The translations under genes were made by a program, and so were the position numbers. From Hyphomicrobiales bacterium (GTDB lineage Bacteria; Pseudomonadota; Alphaproteobacteria; Rhizobiales; Beijerinckiaceae), in contig UCBZ01000070.1 of NCBI GenBank assembly GCA_900470775.1, positions 1 to 53,899 of the forward strand: a DNA stretch of 53,899 bases, given 5' to 3'. The notes beneath the pieces were generated by a model that saw only the letters and a program-made list of their open reading frames with translations, ran no database searches and was not told the DNA's origin. Positions 1 to 9,327 of this stretch are shown here, in pieces; the stretch's first letter is position 1, and each line of letters starts with the position of its first letter.

Positions 1-74
1 TTTTTCAACGGTATCCGCCAGTAGCGGACTTTGTCATGCTGCCCGGGAGCGGACTTGCTGCAACAGCGGGCCGC

Positions 75-1727
75 TTAGCTGAGGAATCGGCCGACGATTT
101 CCCGGATGAATTTCGGCAGCTCTTCGAAGGCGTAGGGCGCATGCACCCGTTCGAGCCTTTGATGAAACTCCCGCCCCCACGGACCGATGTTCACGACGGG
201 GAACGAGAGCGCATCCGGAGAGACTTCGTCGATGAGATCGCTGGCGGGCGTATTGGCCGCGACATAGGCGCTATTGGCATCGGAAGGCCGGTGCCCGAAA
301 AAGCTCATGTCCGAAATGCCCGTGAAGTACTCCCGATAAAACAAAGAACTTCCGCCGGCTTGCTCGTGAGCAAGCCGAGCGCTCTCGATTGCGTCGGCGA
401 AGCTCGACGCTCCCTCCGTTCTCGATAGATGAGTCGAGGGGTAGATGAGGCTGCTAAAGCCATAGACGACGGCAGGACCGGTCAGACCGGCTTCCGTGAC
501 CATCGCGTCGACGATGATCCGTGTCTGGGATAGCGGATCGTCGATGCCGCGCGATCGCTGCTCGACGTTGCTCACCCTGGCGACCGCCTCGGGGCCACCG
601 ACCAGTTCCACCAGCTCTCGCAATTCCGATGCCGAAATGAGCTTGGCGGCGGCCGCCGGAGCCGCTTGGAGCGTTCCCAGCGTCGCCGCATAGCTGCGGG
701 CATGTTGATTGAACTGGTCGAGCGCGGCAATCGTCGCGCTTCGGACGGCTTGCTCAAAGAGGCCGAGAAGTTCACGGGCCGTCCAAGCGTGAGAAAGCCA
801 GTTGAAGGCGATCCAGACACGCTCGGGAGTGGTGACCTCATAGCCTGCGCGCAGGTCCTTTGCTTCGAGACAGATCGGCGGCGGCGAGATCTCGCCTGCC
901 GCCCTGTCGCATAGCGCGGGATTCGCCTCGACCGCCCTGGTGATCTCGGCTGCCATCAGCTGTGCGCTGATGCCTTCGAAGGGGTAGCTCGCATGCGAAG
1001 AATGCCCGACGACGAGGGCGAAAGGCAGTGCCTTGCCGATCGTGCCGCGATAGATGGAACGTCCCTCAGAGCCATCCCCCTGGTCGCTTGTCGCATCCAG
1101 GTTGATGCCTGCCTTAATGTCCAATTCGAACTCGGCGGCTATCGCCGGAAGCGCGTGGCGAAGACTGCGCATACCGCGTGAGCCACGTTCCTCGTCCGGC
1201 GTCGCGATCAGTATAAGACTGCCGACCCGCTCCGCATCGGCAGCAAAATCCTCGAGAACAGCGATGCCTGCCGCGATCCCGCTCTTCATGTCGAGCAGGC
1301 CGCGGCCTGGCAGGAACTCGCCGCTCTTGAGGTCCTCAAGCGCGCGTCGCTCAGCAGCCTTGAGGGGCCTGCTTTCGAGATCGGCGATCACGGCTGCCAG
1401 CAACTGGTCGGGCTTGAACGCCAGCGGCGCAAGCTCCCGGTAGTTTTCGATAGAGACGACGTCGTAATGCCCGGCCATCGCCAGAGCCCGCGGCCCCTTG
1501 CCGCGCACGATCGCAACAACGCTTTGGGTCATCGGATCACCATGGCTGTCGACCAGACGCACCTGGTCCGGATGATCCCGAAAATATGGGATCTCGCGAA
1601 GAAGGCTGGCCAGACGGTGGCCGAATTCCGCCTCACCCCCAGAGCCCGTCTCGCTTCCCCATCCCACCAGACGATAGGACAGCTCGCGTACGCGAAGGCC
1701 GGGACTCCAGTTCTGTCGGGGGCTCAT
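75..1727 (-). CDS. M20-family metallopeptidase, RocB-like
   Basis: A 550-residue zinc peptidase of the M20/M25/M40 clan, resembling the long RocB-type members. The metal-site pattern is visible: H87-x-D89 in GHYDVV, D146 in LLDMKSG, and the E179-E180 pair in PDEERGS that supplies the general base and a ligand; a later SDMSFFGH stretch fits the C-terminal catalytic part. There is no signal peptide, so it is probably cytoplasmic. It lies about 180 bp downstream of the serine hydrolase and peptide ABC transporter genes on the same strand, which suggests that it processes an imported peptide or acylated amino acid. The substrate is unknown. The family call is secure; the RocB label is weaker. Confidence 0.85.
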   Translation of the reverse strand: MSPRQNWSPGLRVRELSYRLVGWGSETGSGGEAEFGHRLASLLREIPYFRDHPDQVRLVDSHGDPMTQSVVAIVRGKGPRALAMAGHYDVVSIENYRELAPLAFKPDQLLAAVIADLESRPLKAAERRALEDLKSGEFLPGRGLLDMKSGIAAGIAVLEDFAADAERVGSLILIATPDEERGSRGMRSLRHALPAIAAEFELDIKAGINLDATSDQGDGSEGRSIYRGTIGKALPFALVVGHSSHASYPFEGISAQLMAAEITRAVEANPALCDRAAGEISPPPICLEAKDLRAGYEVTTPERVWIAFNWLSHAWTARELLGLFEQAVRSATIAALDQFNQHARSYAATLGTLQAAPAAAAKLISASELRELVELVGGPEAVARVSNVEQRSRGIDDPLSQTRIIVDAMVTEAGLTGPAVVYGFSSLIYPSTHLSRTEGASSFADAIESARLAHEQAGGSSLFYREYFTGISDMSFFGHRPSDANSAYVAANTPASDLIDEVSPDALSFPVVNIGPWGREFHQRLERVHAPYAFEELPKFIREIVGRFLS

Positions 1728-1903
1728 CGAGACACTCTAGGGCTGCGGAACCCATCGTAAGATATTCAGCCGCTTGGTACGCGGAAACAATGCGCGCATC
1801 GCGCCAAAAGCGGATTTTGAGCGTCCGAAGAAGCGGACATCAGAGGGCGATCAGTATCCCCAAATTTCGGTACCTTCAGGGTCGCAGTCGTCGCGAGCGT
1901 GGT

Positions 1904-2830
1904 TCAGAGCCTATCCGTCATCTCCGCTGCCACCAACGCTCCGATCGCAGGCAGGAAGCCGTCATCCTCGGCGATAGGCTCGCCCTGGGTAAAGACCGTG
2001 AGCAGGAATTCTGGGCCCTGCGGTAGGATCGCACGCAGCGTGTCGTGCCGGCGGAAAGAGGCGCGTTCGTCGCCGAGCCAGCGCGTCCGCCCGGCCTTAG
2101 ACCAGATCCGGGTCCCCGACGGTAGCGCATCGCCGAGATAGCCGAGGAGTTGGTAGGCACCGCGGCCGCGATCTGGTGCGTCCGCATCGCGTGCGAGATG
2201 GTTGCGGATGATGGCGCGACGCGCCGGCAGCAGCAGGGCGGAATCGCTGAAGATCTCGTGCATCAGTCGCGCCATTGCGATCGGCGTCAGGCAGTTGTGC
2301 CCGGCGGGCGAGCGATCGAGCGCAATTTTTTCCCGACCGTAGCGCAGGTCGTCCATCAGCTTCTGGTTGAGATTGACCCCTGCGAGTTCCGGCCACCCCA
2401 GCCCGGCGAAGATCCGGTTGATCTCCTCGCGGCGCTCGCACCAGGCGCCCATGTCCTGATCGCTCAGCAAGGTGTCGCCGGTCGTATCTGTCAGCAAGTC
2501 GATGATGTAGTTCGTCGCGGAGTTCGACGACCACAGGATCATGTCCCGCATGGCGCGGTCGAGCTCATCATGGGCGGAGAGCCGCCCGTCCTCCAGTCTC
2601 AACTGCGCGGCGACGAGATGGAACACCTTCACCAGCGAGCAGGGATAGGCGCGCCAGTCCTGTCTCAACGCGGCTCCATCGGGCGTGTCGCCAGGCTCCA
2701 GCGCGGGTCGGGTCAGGACATAGGCGAACTGCGTGAAGGGGACGTTGCGCGCGGCATAGATCGGTGCGGCGTGGGCCTCGATCAGGGCGCCGATCTGCCG
2801 GAGGTCGAAACTGTCTTTGAAAAAGCTCAT
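1904..2830 (-). CDS. Serine hydrolase, class A beta-lactamase-like
   Basis: A 308-residue member of the serine beta-lactamase/penicillin-binding fold. The active-site series is readable: S65-L-V-K68 (SxxK), S101-S-N103 (SxN) and K245-A-G247, where K-T/S-G would be usual. No clear export signal is seen at the N-terminus (MSFFKDSFDLRQ), unlike true periplasmic beta-lactamases. A cytoplasmic amidase or peptidase acting on a substrate brought in by the adjacent transporter is therefore more likely than drug resistance. It starts 36 bp after the end of the permease gene and is probably in the same operon. The specific reaction cannot be named. Confidence 0.8.
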   Translation of the reverse strand: MSFFKDSFDLRQIGALIEAHAAPIYAARNVPFTQFAYVLTRPALEPGDTPDGAALRQDWRAYPCSLVKVFHLVAAQLRLEDGRLSAHDELDRAMRDMILWSSNSATNYIIDLLTDTTGDTLLSDQDMGAWCERREEINRIFAGLGWPELAGVNLNQKLMDDLRYGREKIALDRSPAGHNCLTPIAMARLMHEIFSDSALLLPARRAIIRNHLARDADAPDRGRGAYQLLGYLGDALPSGTRIWSKAGRTRWLGDERASFRRHDTLRAILPQGPEFLLTVFTQGEPIAEDDGFLPAIGALVAAEMTDRL

Positions 2831-2866
2831 GATCGTCTCGCGAGGCAGGTCGGTCGGGAAGATGGG

Positions 2867-3679
2867 TCAGCCTTTGGGCCGTAGCGCCGTGTCGAGGCCT
2901 TCGCCGATCAAGGCAAAGGTGACGCCGGTGTAGATGATGGCGAGGCCCGGAGCGGTCGCGATCCACCAGGCGTCGAACATGAACTGGCGGCCATCGGCGA
3001 TCATTAACCCCCATTCCGGCGTTGGCGGTTGGATGCCGAGGCCGAGGAAGGAGAGCGAGGTCACGGCGAGGATCGTCAGAACGACGTCGGCCATGGCGTA
3101 GACGATCGCCGGAGTCACCGCATTGGGGAGGATATGAGCGGCGATGATGCGTGTATCGCTTGAGCCGAAACTGCGCGCCGCCTGCACATATTCGAGCTCG
3201 CGCAGCACCAGTACCTCGCCGCGGGTGATGCGCGCGAAGGAGATCCAGTTCACCAGCAGGAAGGCTATATAGAGATTGGCCTCACCCGGCCCGAGCACGC
3301 CGACGATGGCGATCACCAGCACATGGAATGGAAAGGCCCAGAAGACGTCGGTGATCCGCATGATGACGGTGTCGACCCGCCCGCCGACGAAGCCTGCGAG
3401 GGCGCCGATCGCGATGCCGAGAAGTGCCGGGGCCATGACGCAGATGAGCGCGACCCGCAGGTCGACCAGCCCGCCGGCCATCACCCGAGAGGCGACGTCG
3501 CGGCCGAGATCGTCGGTGCCGAGCCAGTGCCTGGCGGAAGGCGGTTGCAGCGTGTTGCCGTAATCGACCAGGAAGGGATCGTGCGGCGTCCAGATCTGCC
3601 CGAGCCCGACGAGCAGGGCGAGCAGAAGGAGCATGACGAGGCCGACGAGGAGCGTCGGGTCGAGGCGGCGCTTGCTCAT
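2867..3679 (-). CDS. ABC transporter permease, DppC/OppC type
   Basis: A 270-residue inner-membrane permease of the peptide/nickel family. The N-terminal helix (VGLVMLLLLALLVGL) is followed by the typical DppC segment WLGTDDLGRDVASR. The cytoplasmic EAA loop, which docks the ATPase, is at EYVQAARSFGSSDTRI followed by HILPN. About six membrane spans are expected. The start is taken at MSKRRLDP (3679), 4 bp after the stop of the upstream permease gene; a longer in-frame start at 3718 would overlap that gene. It should pair with the neighbouring DppB-type permease to form the channel. The ATPase subunits are not in the window. Confidence 0.9.
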   Translation of the reverse strand: MSKRRLDPTLLVGLVMLLLLALLVGLGQIWTPHDPFLVDYGNTLQPPSARHWLGTDDLGRDVASRVMAGGLVDLRVALICVMAPALLGIAIGALAGFVGGRVDTVIMRITDVFWAFPFHVLVIAIVGVLGPGEANLYIAFLLVNWISFARITRGEVLVLRELEYVQAARSFGSSDTRIIAAHILPNAVTPAIVYAMADVVLTILAVTSLSFLGLGIQPPTPEWGLMIADGRQFMFDAWWIATAPGLAIIYTGVTFALIGEGLDTALRPKG

Positions 3680-3683
3680 CGGA

Positions 3684-4619
3684 TCAATCCAGCCGGATGC
3701 GCGGGTCAGCCAGCGCATAGGCGATGTCTGTCGCGAGATTGATCAGGACGACCAGCACGGCAAAGACGATGGTGAGCCCCTGGATCATCGGGTAGTCGCG
3801 GGCGAAGATCGACTCGACGAAGAGCGAGCCGAGACCCGGCAGCGCGAAGACGGTCTCGATCACCACCGTCCCGCCGATCACCCAGCTGGTATGGGCGCCG
3901 AGCACTGAGATCGAGCTGATCAGCGCGTTGGGCAGCACATGGACGCGCATGGTGCGTGCGGTCGCGTTACCCTTGGCGCGAGCGGTGGTGACATAGTCCG
4001 AGCCGAGCACGTTGAGGATACCGCTGCGGAGGCTGCGGATGGTCAGCGAAGCCGTCGCCAGCGCGATCACGAAAGCGGGCAGCGTCAGGTGATGCAGGCG
4101 CGAGAACAAGCCGGTGCCATAGCCTGAGGTCGGAAACAGCGGCACCCAGATGGCGAGGATGACGACCAGCACGAGCCCCAGCCAGAAGGAGGGGATCGCG
4201 AGCAGCACCGTGAAGACGAGCTTGACCAGGATATCTGGGGCCCGGTCGCGCTTGACCGCCGACCACAGCGCCAACGGGATCGTCAGCACGACCGCGATCG
4301 CGGTCGAGTAGGCGACGAGCCAGAGCGTCGCCGGCAGGCGTTCCAACACCAGCGAGATCACCGGCTGGCCATAGACGACCGAGCGGCCGAGGCTGCCGGA
4401 CAGGATGTCACCGAGGAAGAGCACGTATTGCCGCCACATCGGCAGATCGAGTCCGAGCCGCGCCTTCATCGCGGCAATTTCCTCAGGCCCGCCGCGCGCG
4501 CCGAGCAGCAGCGTCGCCGGGTCGCCCGGCAACGCCCTCAGCAGGAAGAAGCAGGCCAGCGTGATGCCGAACAGCACCGGGACGAGCTGGATAAGCCGCT
4601 TGAGGATGTAGGTCAGCAT
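3684..4619 (-). CDS. ABC transporter permease, DppB/OppB type
   Basis: A 311-residue peptide-family permease. It opens with the hallmark first helix (ILKRLIQLVPVLFGITLACF) and the conserved LPGDP turn. The EAA loop is DYVTTARAKGN followed by HVLPNALISS. Six spans are expected. The gene lies between the substrate-binding protein gene upstream (43 bp gap) and the DppC-type permease gene downstream (4 bp gap), the standard dpp/opp order. It forms the heterodimeric translocation pore with that permease. Which peptide or peptide-like compound it carries is not deducible. Confidence 0.9.
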   Translation of the reverse strand: MLTYILKRLIQLVPVLFGITLACFFLLRALPGDPATLLLGARGGPEEIAAMKARLGLDLPMWRQYVLFLGDILSGSLGRSVVYGQPVISLVLERLPATLWLVAYSTAIAVVLTIPLALWSAVKRDRAPDILVKLVFTVLLAIPSFWLGLVLVVILAIWVPLFPTSGYGTGLFSRLHHLTLPAFVIALATASLTIRSLRSGILNVLGSDYVTTARAKGNATARTMRVHVLPNALISSISVLGAHTSWVIGGTVVIETVFALPGLGSLFVESIFARDYPMIQGLTIVFAVLVVLINLATDIAYALADPRIRLD

Positions 4620-4662
4620 GGGGGCGGGCTTCCAAGCAGGGTGGTCGGAGTCCGCCCCGTGC

Positions 4663-6189
4663 TCACTTCAGCTTCACGTCTTCGAGCCGGAAATTGCCGG
4701 TCGGCAGCACCTCGAACCCGCTGACATTGCTGCGATGGGCATAAGGCGTGCCGGGGTAGAACAGGAAGATCGACGGCGCACCCTCATGGGAGAGCTTGAC
4801 CATCTCCCTGAACATCGCACCGCGCTCGGGGCCGTCTTTGGTGGCGCGTTCCTTCGCATAGAGCTCGTTGACGCGATCGTTCTTCCACTCAGTGTGATAC
4901 GCGTTGGCGCGCTCGGGATTGACGATCAGGAAGCCCGCCATCTGGTCGGGGTCGATCGTGTCGCTGGAAGCGTAGGACACGGCCATCTCATAGTCGCCAG
5001 CCTTGGTGGTCGACCAGTGAGTGCCACCCTCGACAAGGCGGATCTCGGCGGTGACGCCGATCTGAGCCAGCACGCTCTGCAATGCCTGGCCGACCTGACG
5101 ATGCAGGGGCCTGCCGGAATGCACCAGCAACGAAGTTTTGAAGCCATCCGCATAGCCGGCTTCCTTGAGCAAGACCTTGGCCTTGGCGACATCATGGGCA
5201 TAGGGCTTTAGATCGGGATCGGCATAGGCCATCAGCGGCATCGGCGAGTTCGCCACCTTGCCGGCGCCATAGAGCAGCGCCTTGACCAGGCCTTCCTTAT
5301 CGATGGCGTAGTTCAGGGCCTGGCGGACGCGGACATCGTCGAAGGGCTTCTTCTTGGTGTTCAGCAGCACGAAATCGCTACGCAGCACGTTGGCGACGGC
5401 AGTCTTGACAGTGCCAGCGCGGCCAAGGCTCTGCATCTGGTTGAGCGGGATCTCCAACGCCGCGTCAATTTCGCCCGCCTGCAGCTTCAGCACGCGGCTG
5501 TTGCCCTCGGGCAGGACGAGAATTTCGGCGCCATCGAGGCTCGGCTTGCCGGCCTGCCAGTAATGCGCGTTCTTCTTCAGCGAAAGTGCTTGCCCCTTGT
5601 TCCATGCGGCGACCGTGAAAGGGCCGGAGCCGATCGGCTTCTCGAAGAACTTGTCGGGCGCGGCCTCGAACGCCTTCTGCGGCAGGATCGCCGAGGAGAA
5701 CAGGGCGAGGTTGTTCAACAGCGGCGTGAACACGGTCTTCAGCTTGAGCACGACGGTGCGCTCGTCCGGAGTCTCGATGGCGTCAATGCCGGCGAAGAAG
5801 CGCTTCCAGCTCGACGCATCGCTGCCGGCGCGCTTCAGCGAGAAGGCGACATCTTCGGCGATTACAGGCGTGCCATCCGAGAATTTCGCGTCCCTGAGCT
5901 TGAAGCTGTAGGTCAGGCCGTCATCGCTCGCGGTCCAGCTTTCGGCGAGCCCGGGCTCCAGCTTGCTGGCGTCCGTGCTCGGACGCAGCAGGGTGTCGTA
6001 GATCAACAATTGTGCATGGATCGACGGGTTGTCGCTGGTCGCGATCGGGTCGAGCGAGACGAGATCCTGCGTCTGCGCCAGCTTGAGAATGCCCTGCGCG
6101 AAGGCGCTGGGAGGCGCGACGGTCAACGCGGGGCCGATAATAGAGAGCGCGAGCGCGGCGGCCGACACCATGGAGCGGAATGTGGTCAT
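4663..6189 (-). CDS. ABC transporter substrate-binding protein, family 5
   Basis: A 508-residue periplasmic solute-binding protein of the DppA/OppA family (SBP_bac_5). Residues 1-31 form a clear Sec signal peptide (MTTFRSMVSAAALALS...) with a probable AFA cleavage site, followed by the typical mature start ILKLAQTQDLVSLDPIATSD. Family segments such as FKLRDAKFSDGTPV and DVRVRQALNYAIDKEGLV are present. The frame stays open far upstream, but that part runs antisense to a LysR gene, and the signal peptide fixes the start at 6189. It is the first gene of the minus-strand transporter operon and is divergent from the LysR pair, which probably regulates it. Confidence 0.93.
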   Translation of the reverse strand: MTTFRSMVSAAALALSIIGPALTVAPPSAFAQGILKLAQTQDLVSLDPIATSDNPSIHAQLLIYDTLLRPSTDASKLEPGLAESWTASDDGLTYSFKLRDAKFSDGTPVIAEDVAFSLKRAGSDASSWKRFFAGIDAIETPDERTVVLKLKTVFTPLLNNLALFSSAILPQKAFEAAPDKFFEKPIGSGPFTVAAWNKGQALSLKKNAHYWQAGKPSLDGAEILVLPEGNSRVLKLQAGEIDAALEIPLNQMQSLGRAGTVKTAVANVLRSDFVLLNTKKKPFDDVRVRQALNYAIDKEGLVKALLYGAGKVANSPMPLMAYADPDLKPYAHDVAKAKVLLKEAGYADGFKTSLLVHSGRPLHRQVGQALQSVLAQIGVTAEIRLVEGGTHWSTTKAGDYEMAVSYASSDTIDPDQMAGFLIVNPERANAYHTEWKNDRVNELYAKERATKDGPERGAMFREMVKLSHEGAPSIFLFYPGTPYAHRSNVSGFEVLPTGNFRLEDVKLK

Positions 6190-6312
6190 GGATATCCCCT
6201 GATCTTGGCCGCTCTGCCTCGGCGGCGGCAGCTTGCAACCTTCCATGGGCACGCCTAGTCTCGCAAATGAAACATTCGGCAAGATTATCAACCAAATGGA
6301 ATAGTAGGACGG

Positions 6313-7188
6313 GTGAGACTGGGCGCTCTTCAGGTGATCGATGCCTTCGTCCGGCTCGGCGGTACCGGTGAAGCGGCGCAAGGTCTGGGCGTCAGCCAGT
6401 CCGCCGTGATCAAGTCGCTGCGCCTCGCTGAACGAGAACTTGATCTCAGCCTGGTCGCGATCGTTCAGGGAAGGTTGACCCCGACGCCCGAGGCGCTGGA
6501 ACTGAACCGGCTCGCCCGGCCAGTCTTCGGCGCCTTGCGCCGGGCGCATCATGAAGCCGACATGATCCGCGTCGGCATGGCCGATCGCCTGCGGATCGCG
6601 ACCGTGCCTGGGCTGGCGCATAGCATCCTGCCACCCGCCATCGCCGGAGCGCGTCGCGACCTCGCCGATCGCGCCGCTGTCGAAGTGATGTTCGACCATG
6701 TCCGCGATCATCTCAGCGCCAACGAAGTGGATCTGGCGATTTCCTACGGCCCGATGGCGACGGAAGGGTTGCGGGATATCGTACTGCGAAGCAGCCCGCT
6801 CGTCTGCGTGCTCGACCAGGCGCACCCGCTCGCCGCCCGTGACAGGCTGTCGCGCGACGTCCTCGAAGGCGAGCGCCTGATCAGCTACGGGCCCGACGGC
6901 ATCAGCCTGGCTGACAGTTTTCAGGACGCGTTGGGGCGGATCGGACTGACGGACCGGATCGCGATCACCGTCCGTCATACAGACAGCGCCTGCCACCTGG
7001 CGCGCGAGGGCGTCGGGATCGCCGTCGTCGATGGCTTCGTCATCAGCAGCGGCCTGACGCAGGGGCTGGCGGTGCGTCCGCTCGACGAGAGCCCTCTCGT
7101 CACGGCCTTCGCGCATCACCGTGAAGGAGCGCCGCTCGACCATGCTGCGTGCGTTCTGCTGGAGCATCTCGTGCGAGCGAGTTCATGA
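6313..7188 (+). CDS. LysR-family transcriptional regulator 1
   Basis: A 291-residue LysR-type regulator starting at GTG. The N-terminal winged HTH reads ALQVIDAFVRLGGTGEAAQGLGVSQSAVIKS, with the recognition helix around residues 26-38, and a co-inducer domain follows. It is divergent from the binding-protein gene across 123 bp, the usual arrangement for a LysR protein controlling the neighbouring operon. Its stop codon overlaps the start of a second LysR gene (ATGA at 7185-7188). The ligand is unknown. Confidence 0.9.
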   Translation: MRLGALQVIDAFVRLGGTGEAAQGLGVSQSAVIKSLRLAERELDLSLVAIVQGRLTPTPEALELNRLARPVFGALRRAHHEADMIRVGMADRLRIATVPGLAHSILPPAIAGARRDLADRAAVEVMFDHVRDHLSANEVDLAISYGPMATEGLRDIVLRSSPLVCVLDQAHPLAARDRLSRDVLEGERLISYGPDGISLADSFQDALGRIGLTDRIAITVRHTDSACHLAREGVGIAVVDGFVISSGLTQGLAVRPLDESPLVTAFAHHREGAPLDHAACVLLEHLVRASS

Positions 7189-8063
7189 AGGCATTGACGC
7201 CATTTCACTCGACGGTCCTGCGTGCTGTCGACCGTTGCGGCACGACCGTCGAAGCTGCGCGGCAACTTCACCTGACCCAATCGGCCGTCAGCAAGATCAT
7301 CGCCCGCAGTGAGGCGGCCCTCGGCGTTCCGGTCTTCGATCGCAGCGATGGCCGCCTCGTCCTACGTCCTGAGGCCCACGGCTTGATGTCGGCACTAGGC
7401 CACGTCGAGGACGAATGGCGCGCCTTACGAGGCGCCGCCAGCGACGTGCGGTCCGGGCGCGCCCTGCCGCTGCGGATCGCATCGACGCCCAGCATCGCGC
7501 AGGGGCTCATCGCGCAGGCCATCCGGCGGCTGGTGACAGATTATCCTCACGCCCGCATCGAACTGATCATGGGCGACGCGCCGACAGAACTGTCGAAGGG
7601 CGCCGCCGACCTCGGCGTGATGTTCTCGCCACGCGTCACCGACGACATCGCGCTGACGCCCTTCGCACAGGCCTCGATCATCGCCCTTGTTCGCGAGGAC
7701 GATCCGCTGGCCCGTCGCGGCCAGGTCAGCCTGCCGGAGCTCAGTGAACGGCGGCTGATCTGCTTCGATCGCGAGAAATCGCCACTGGGATGGCTGATCG
7801 CGCGCGCTCATGAGCAAGCCGGCATCGTCTACGCGCCGTTCATGACCGTGCCTTACAGCATTTCCGCAGCCCATCTGCTGGCGCGGCAGGGCGATGTCAT
7901 CCTGATCGACAGCCTGCTTACCCAGGCCCAGCGTTTCGAGGGATTGGTCAAGCTGGTGGTGACACCGGAACTGCCGATTTCCATATGTCTGATGACGGTG
8001 CGAAGCCGGCCCTTGAGCCGCCTCGGGACATGCTTTGTCGAGATACTGTTGGACAGCGAGTAA
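7185..8063 (+). CDS. LysR-family transcriptional regulator 2
   Basis: A 292-residue second LysR-type regulator. Its HTH is STVLRAVDRCGTTVEAARQLHLTQSAVSKII. The start at 7185 (MKALTPFH) is chosen because it overlaps the stop of the preceding LysR gene in an ATGA, a translational coupling signature; an earlier in-frame start would sit inside that gene. The two regulators are clearly related in architecture but diverged, so they may answer different signals or act together on the divergent peptide-transport operon. Confidence 0.9.
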   Translation: MKALTPFHSTVLRAVDRCGTTVEAARQLHLTQSAVSKIIARSEAALGVPVFDRSDGRLVLRPEAHGLMSALGHVEDEWRALRGAASDVRSGRALPLRIASTPSIAQGLIAQAIRRLVTDYPHARIELIMGDAPTELSKGAADLGVMFSPRVTDDIALTPFAQASIIALVREDDPLARRGQVSLPELSERRLICFDREKSPLGWLIARAHEQAGIVYAPFMTVPYSISAAHLLARQGDVILIDSLLTQAQRFEGLVKLVVTPELPISICLMTVRSRPLSRLGTCFVEILLDSE

Positions 8064-8102
8064 GCCGTCAGATGAAGGGAATCCAATTTATGTGTCTATC
8101 GT

Positions 8103-8870
8103 CTAATCATACTCATAGATGAAAGCGTCGATTTTGGCTTGTGATTCGAGTTCCGCCGCTACGCCCGACAGGCCGAGATCTTGGAAATACGACACGACTG
8201 GCAGATATTCAGCCTCAGTCAAGATTGGATCGCGCATTTTCAGGGATGCGCGAAGTACCGCTGAGGCAGGCTGCCTTAAGCGTGCCGCTGTCTTGCTGTC
8301 CATGCGATCGGATCTCACACCGCAGCACTTATGGAATGCGAGAAGCCGAAGGGCGTATCGAACTGGCTCCGACAAGACCCGTACACCCCCGGTGACCAAA
8401 GTTGTCGTATCGGTCTGAATGAACATGCGCATGGGATGCGCTTTCGACATCGACCGCGCATAGATAAGGGGCTCATCGCCCTCAATCCAATGGGCTCGGA
8501 CAAGAGGGTCAATCTTTAGAAGTTGTTCGAGATAGGCGGCCAAATCTTTTTGTCGGATGGGGCGTCCCCGAGCAACGTTCTCGTAAGGGTTAAAAAGATC
8601 GAAATACCGCTCCGTCAGGCGACAATATTCTAAAGCCCAAATTGGTTGGCCGGATTCGACAACTACGATCTCCCCGATCATATTCGACGGAACTGCCCTA
8701 TCTACCTTGCGGTAAGCAGACGACAACAGCATCCAGGTATCATGACACGTCGATTCGGCTTTTCGCAGAGCGTCTTCTTTGCTTTCTGCTATGCCACCCC
8801 ACTCGAGCAAGACGTGTCCAGGCGGACTGACAACGTTGATCCGCCATGCCAATGGGGTCTGCACAGCCAT
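8103..8870 (-). CDS. Hypothetical protein (255 aa)
   Basis: A 255-residue protein not recognised. It looks soluble, with no signal peptide or membrane span. The start at 8870 (MAVQTPLAW) is supported by an AGGAAGGG Shine-Dalgarno sequence about 7 bp upstream; earlier in-frame ATGs lack one. Base composition is less GC-rich than the neighbours, which suggests acquired DNA. It converges on the second LysR gene with a 39 bp gap and no obvious terminator between them. A near-match to the alphaproteobacterial LexA box (GTTC-N7-GTAC) lies just upstream, but one base is wrong and this is weak. Confidence 0.55.
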   Translation of the reverse strand: MAVQTPLAWRINVVSPPGHVLLEWGGIAESKEDALRKAESTCHDTWMLLSSAYRKVDRAVPSNMIGEIVVVESGQPIWALEYCRLTERYFDLFNPYENVARGRPIRQKDLAAYLEQLLKIDPLVRAHWIEGDEPLIYARSMSKAHPMRMFIQTDTTTLVTGGVRVLSEPVRYALRLLAFHKCCGVRSDRMDSKTAARLRQPASAVLRASLKMRDPILTEAEYLPVVSYFQDLGLSGVAAELESQAKIDAFIYEYD

Positions 8871-9327
8871 TTGACGATCCCTTCCTAAATGAAGCATGGC
8901 TTCGTTCATGTTATGTACCATATGCAGTCAGTGACAAAGCGGTTCAAGCTGAATCCTAGCCTTGTCGCGTATTTTCACATTTTCACGAATCGCATTCAAA
9001 GCTCGGCGGTTATTGGCCGATCTGGAATCTCGCTTCTGTTGGGAATTGCGTCGATACGTACGCTGGAAGTGATGAGGTCCGCAAATCGTGATATGCCGGC
9101 TAACGAGATTCCGGCGGGCCAGGATCGGCGCGGTTGGCGAGACTCAGTCTAGGGCGCACCGGCTGCCGGATGGTGGTTGGCGCCATTGCAGTGCCGGCGT
9201 CGGCACCAGCCCACGCAGGCTGAATCGATTTCTCGGAGCGCACGGCAGGCATACGCTCGGAGGCCAGGCGCGTTAAAGCGGCTGTCCTTCCTTGCCGGCC
9301 GTGCAGCGGTTCCGATTAGTCAGCTGA
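8871..9327. other. Non-coding gap with AT-richer DNA
   Basis: No gene is supported in these roughly 460 bases. The left part is AT-richer than average (around 8930-9060) and the right part returns to high GC just before the truncated histidine kinase. This is probably the boundary of an insertion or deletion that removed the front of that kinase gene. No repeats, terminators or RNA genes were recognised. Confidence 0.4.

Noticed and set aside
1904..2830. Beta-lactam resistance gene
   Set aside because: The SxxK and SxN motifs fit the fold, but there is no signal peptide, KTG is KAG, and the context is peptide transport.
6190..7167. N-terminal extension of the binding-protein frame
   Set aside because: It is antisense to the LysR gene; the signal peptide at 6189 marks the real start.
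8900..8920. LexA box before the 255-residue gene
   Set aside because: GTTC-N7-GTAC has one mismatch in the second half-site; too weak without other support.
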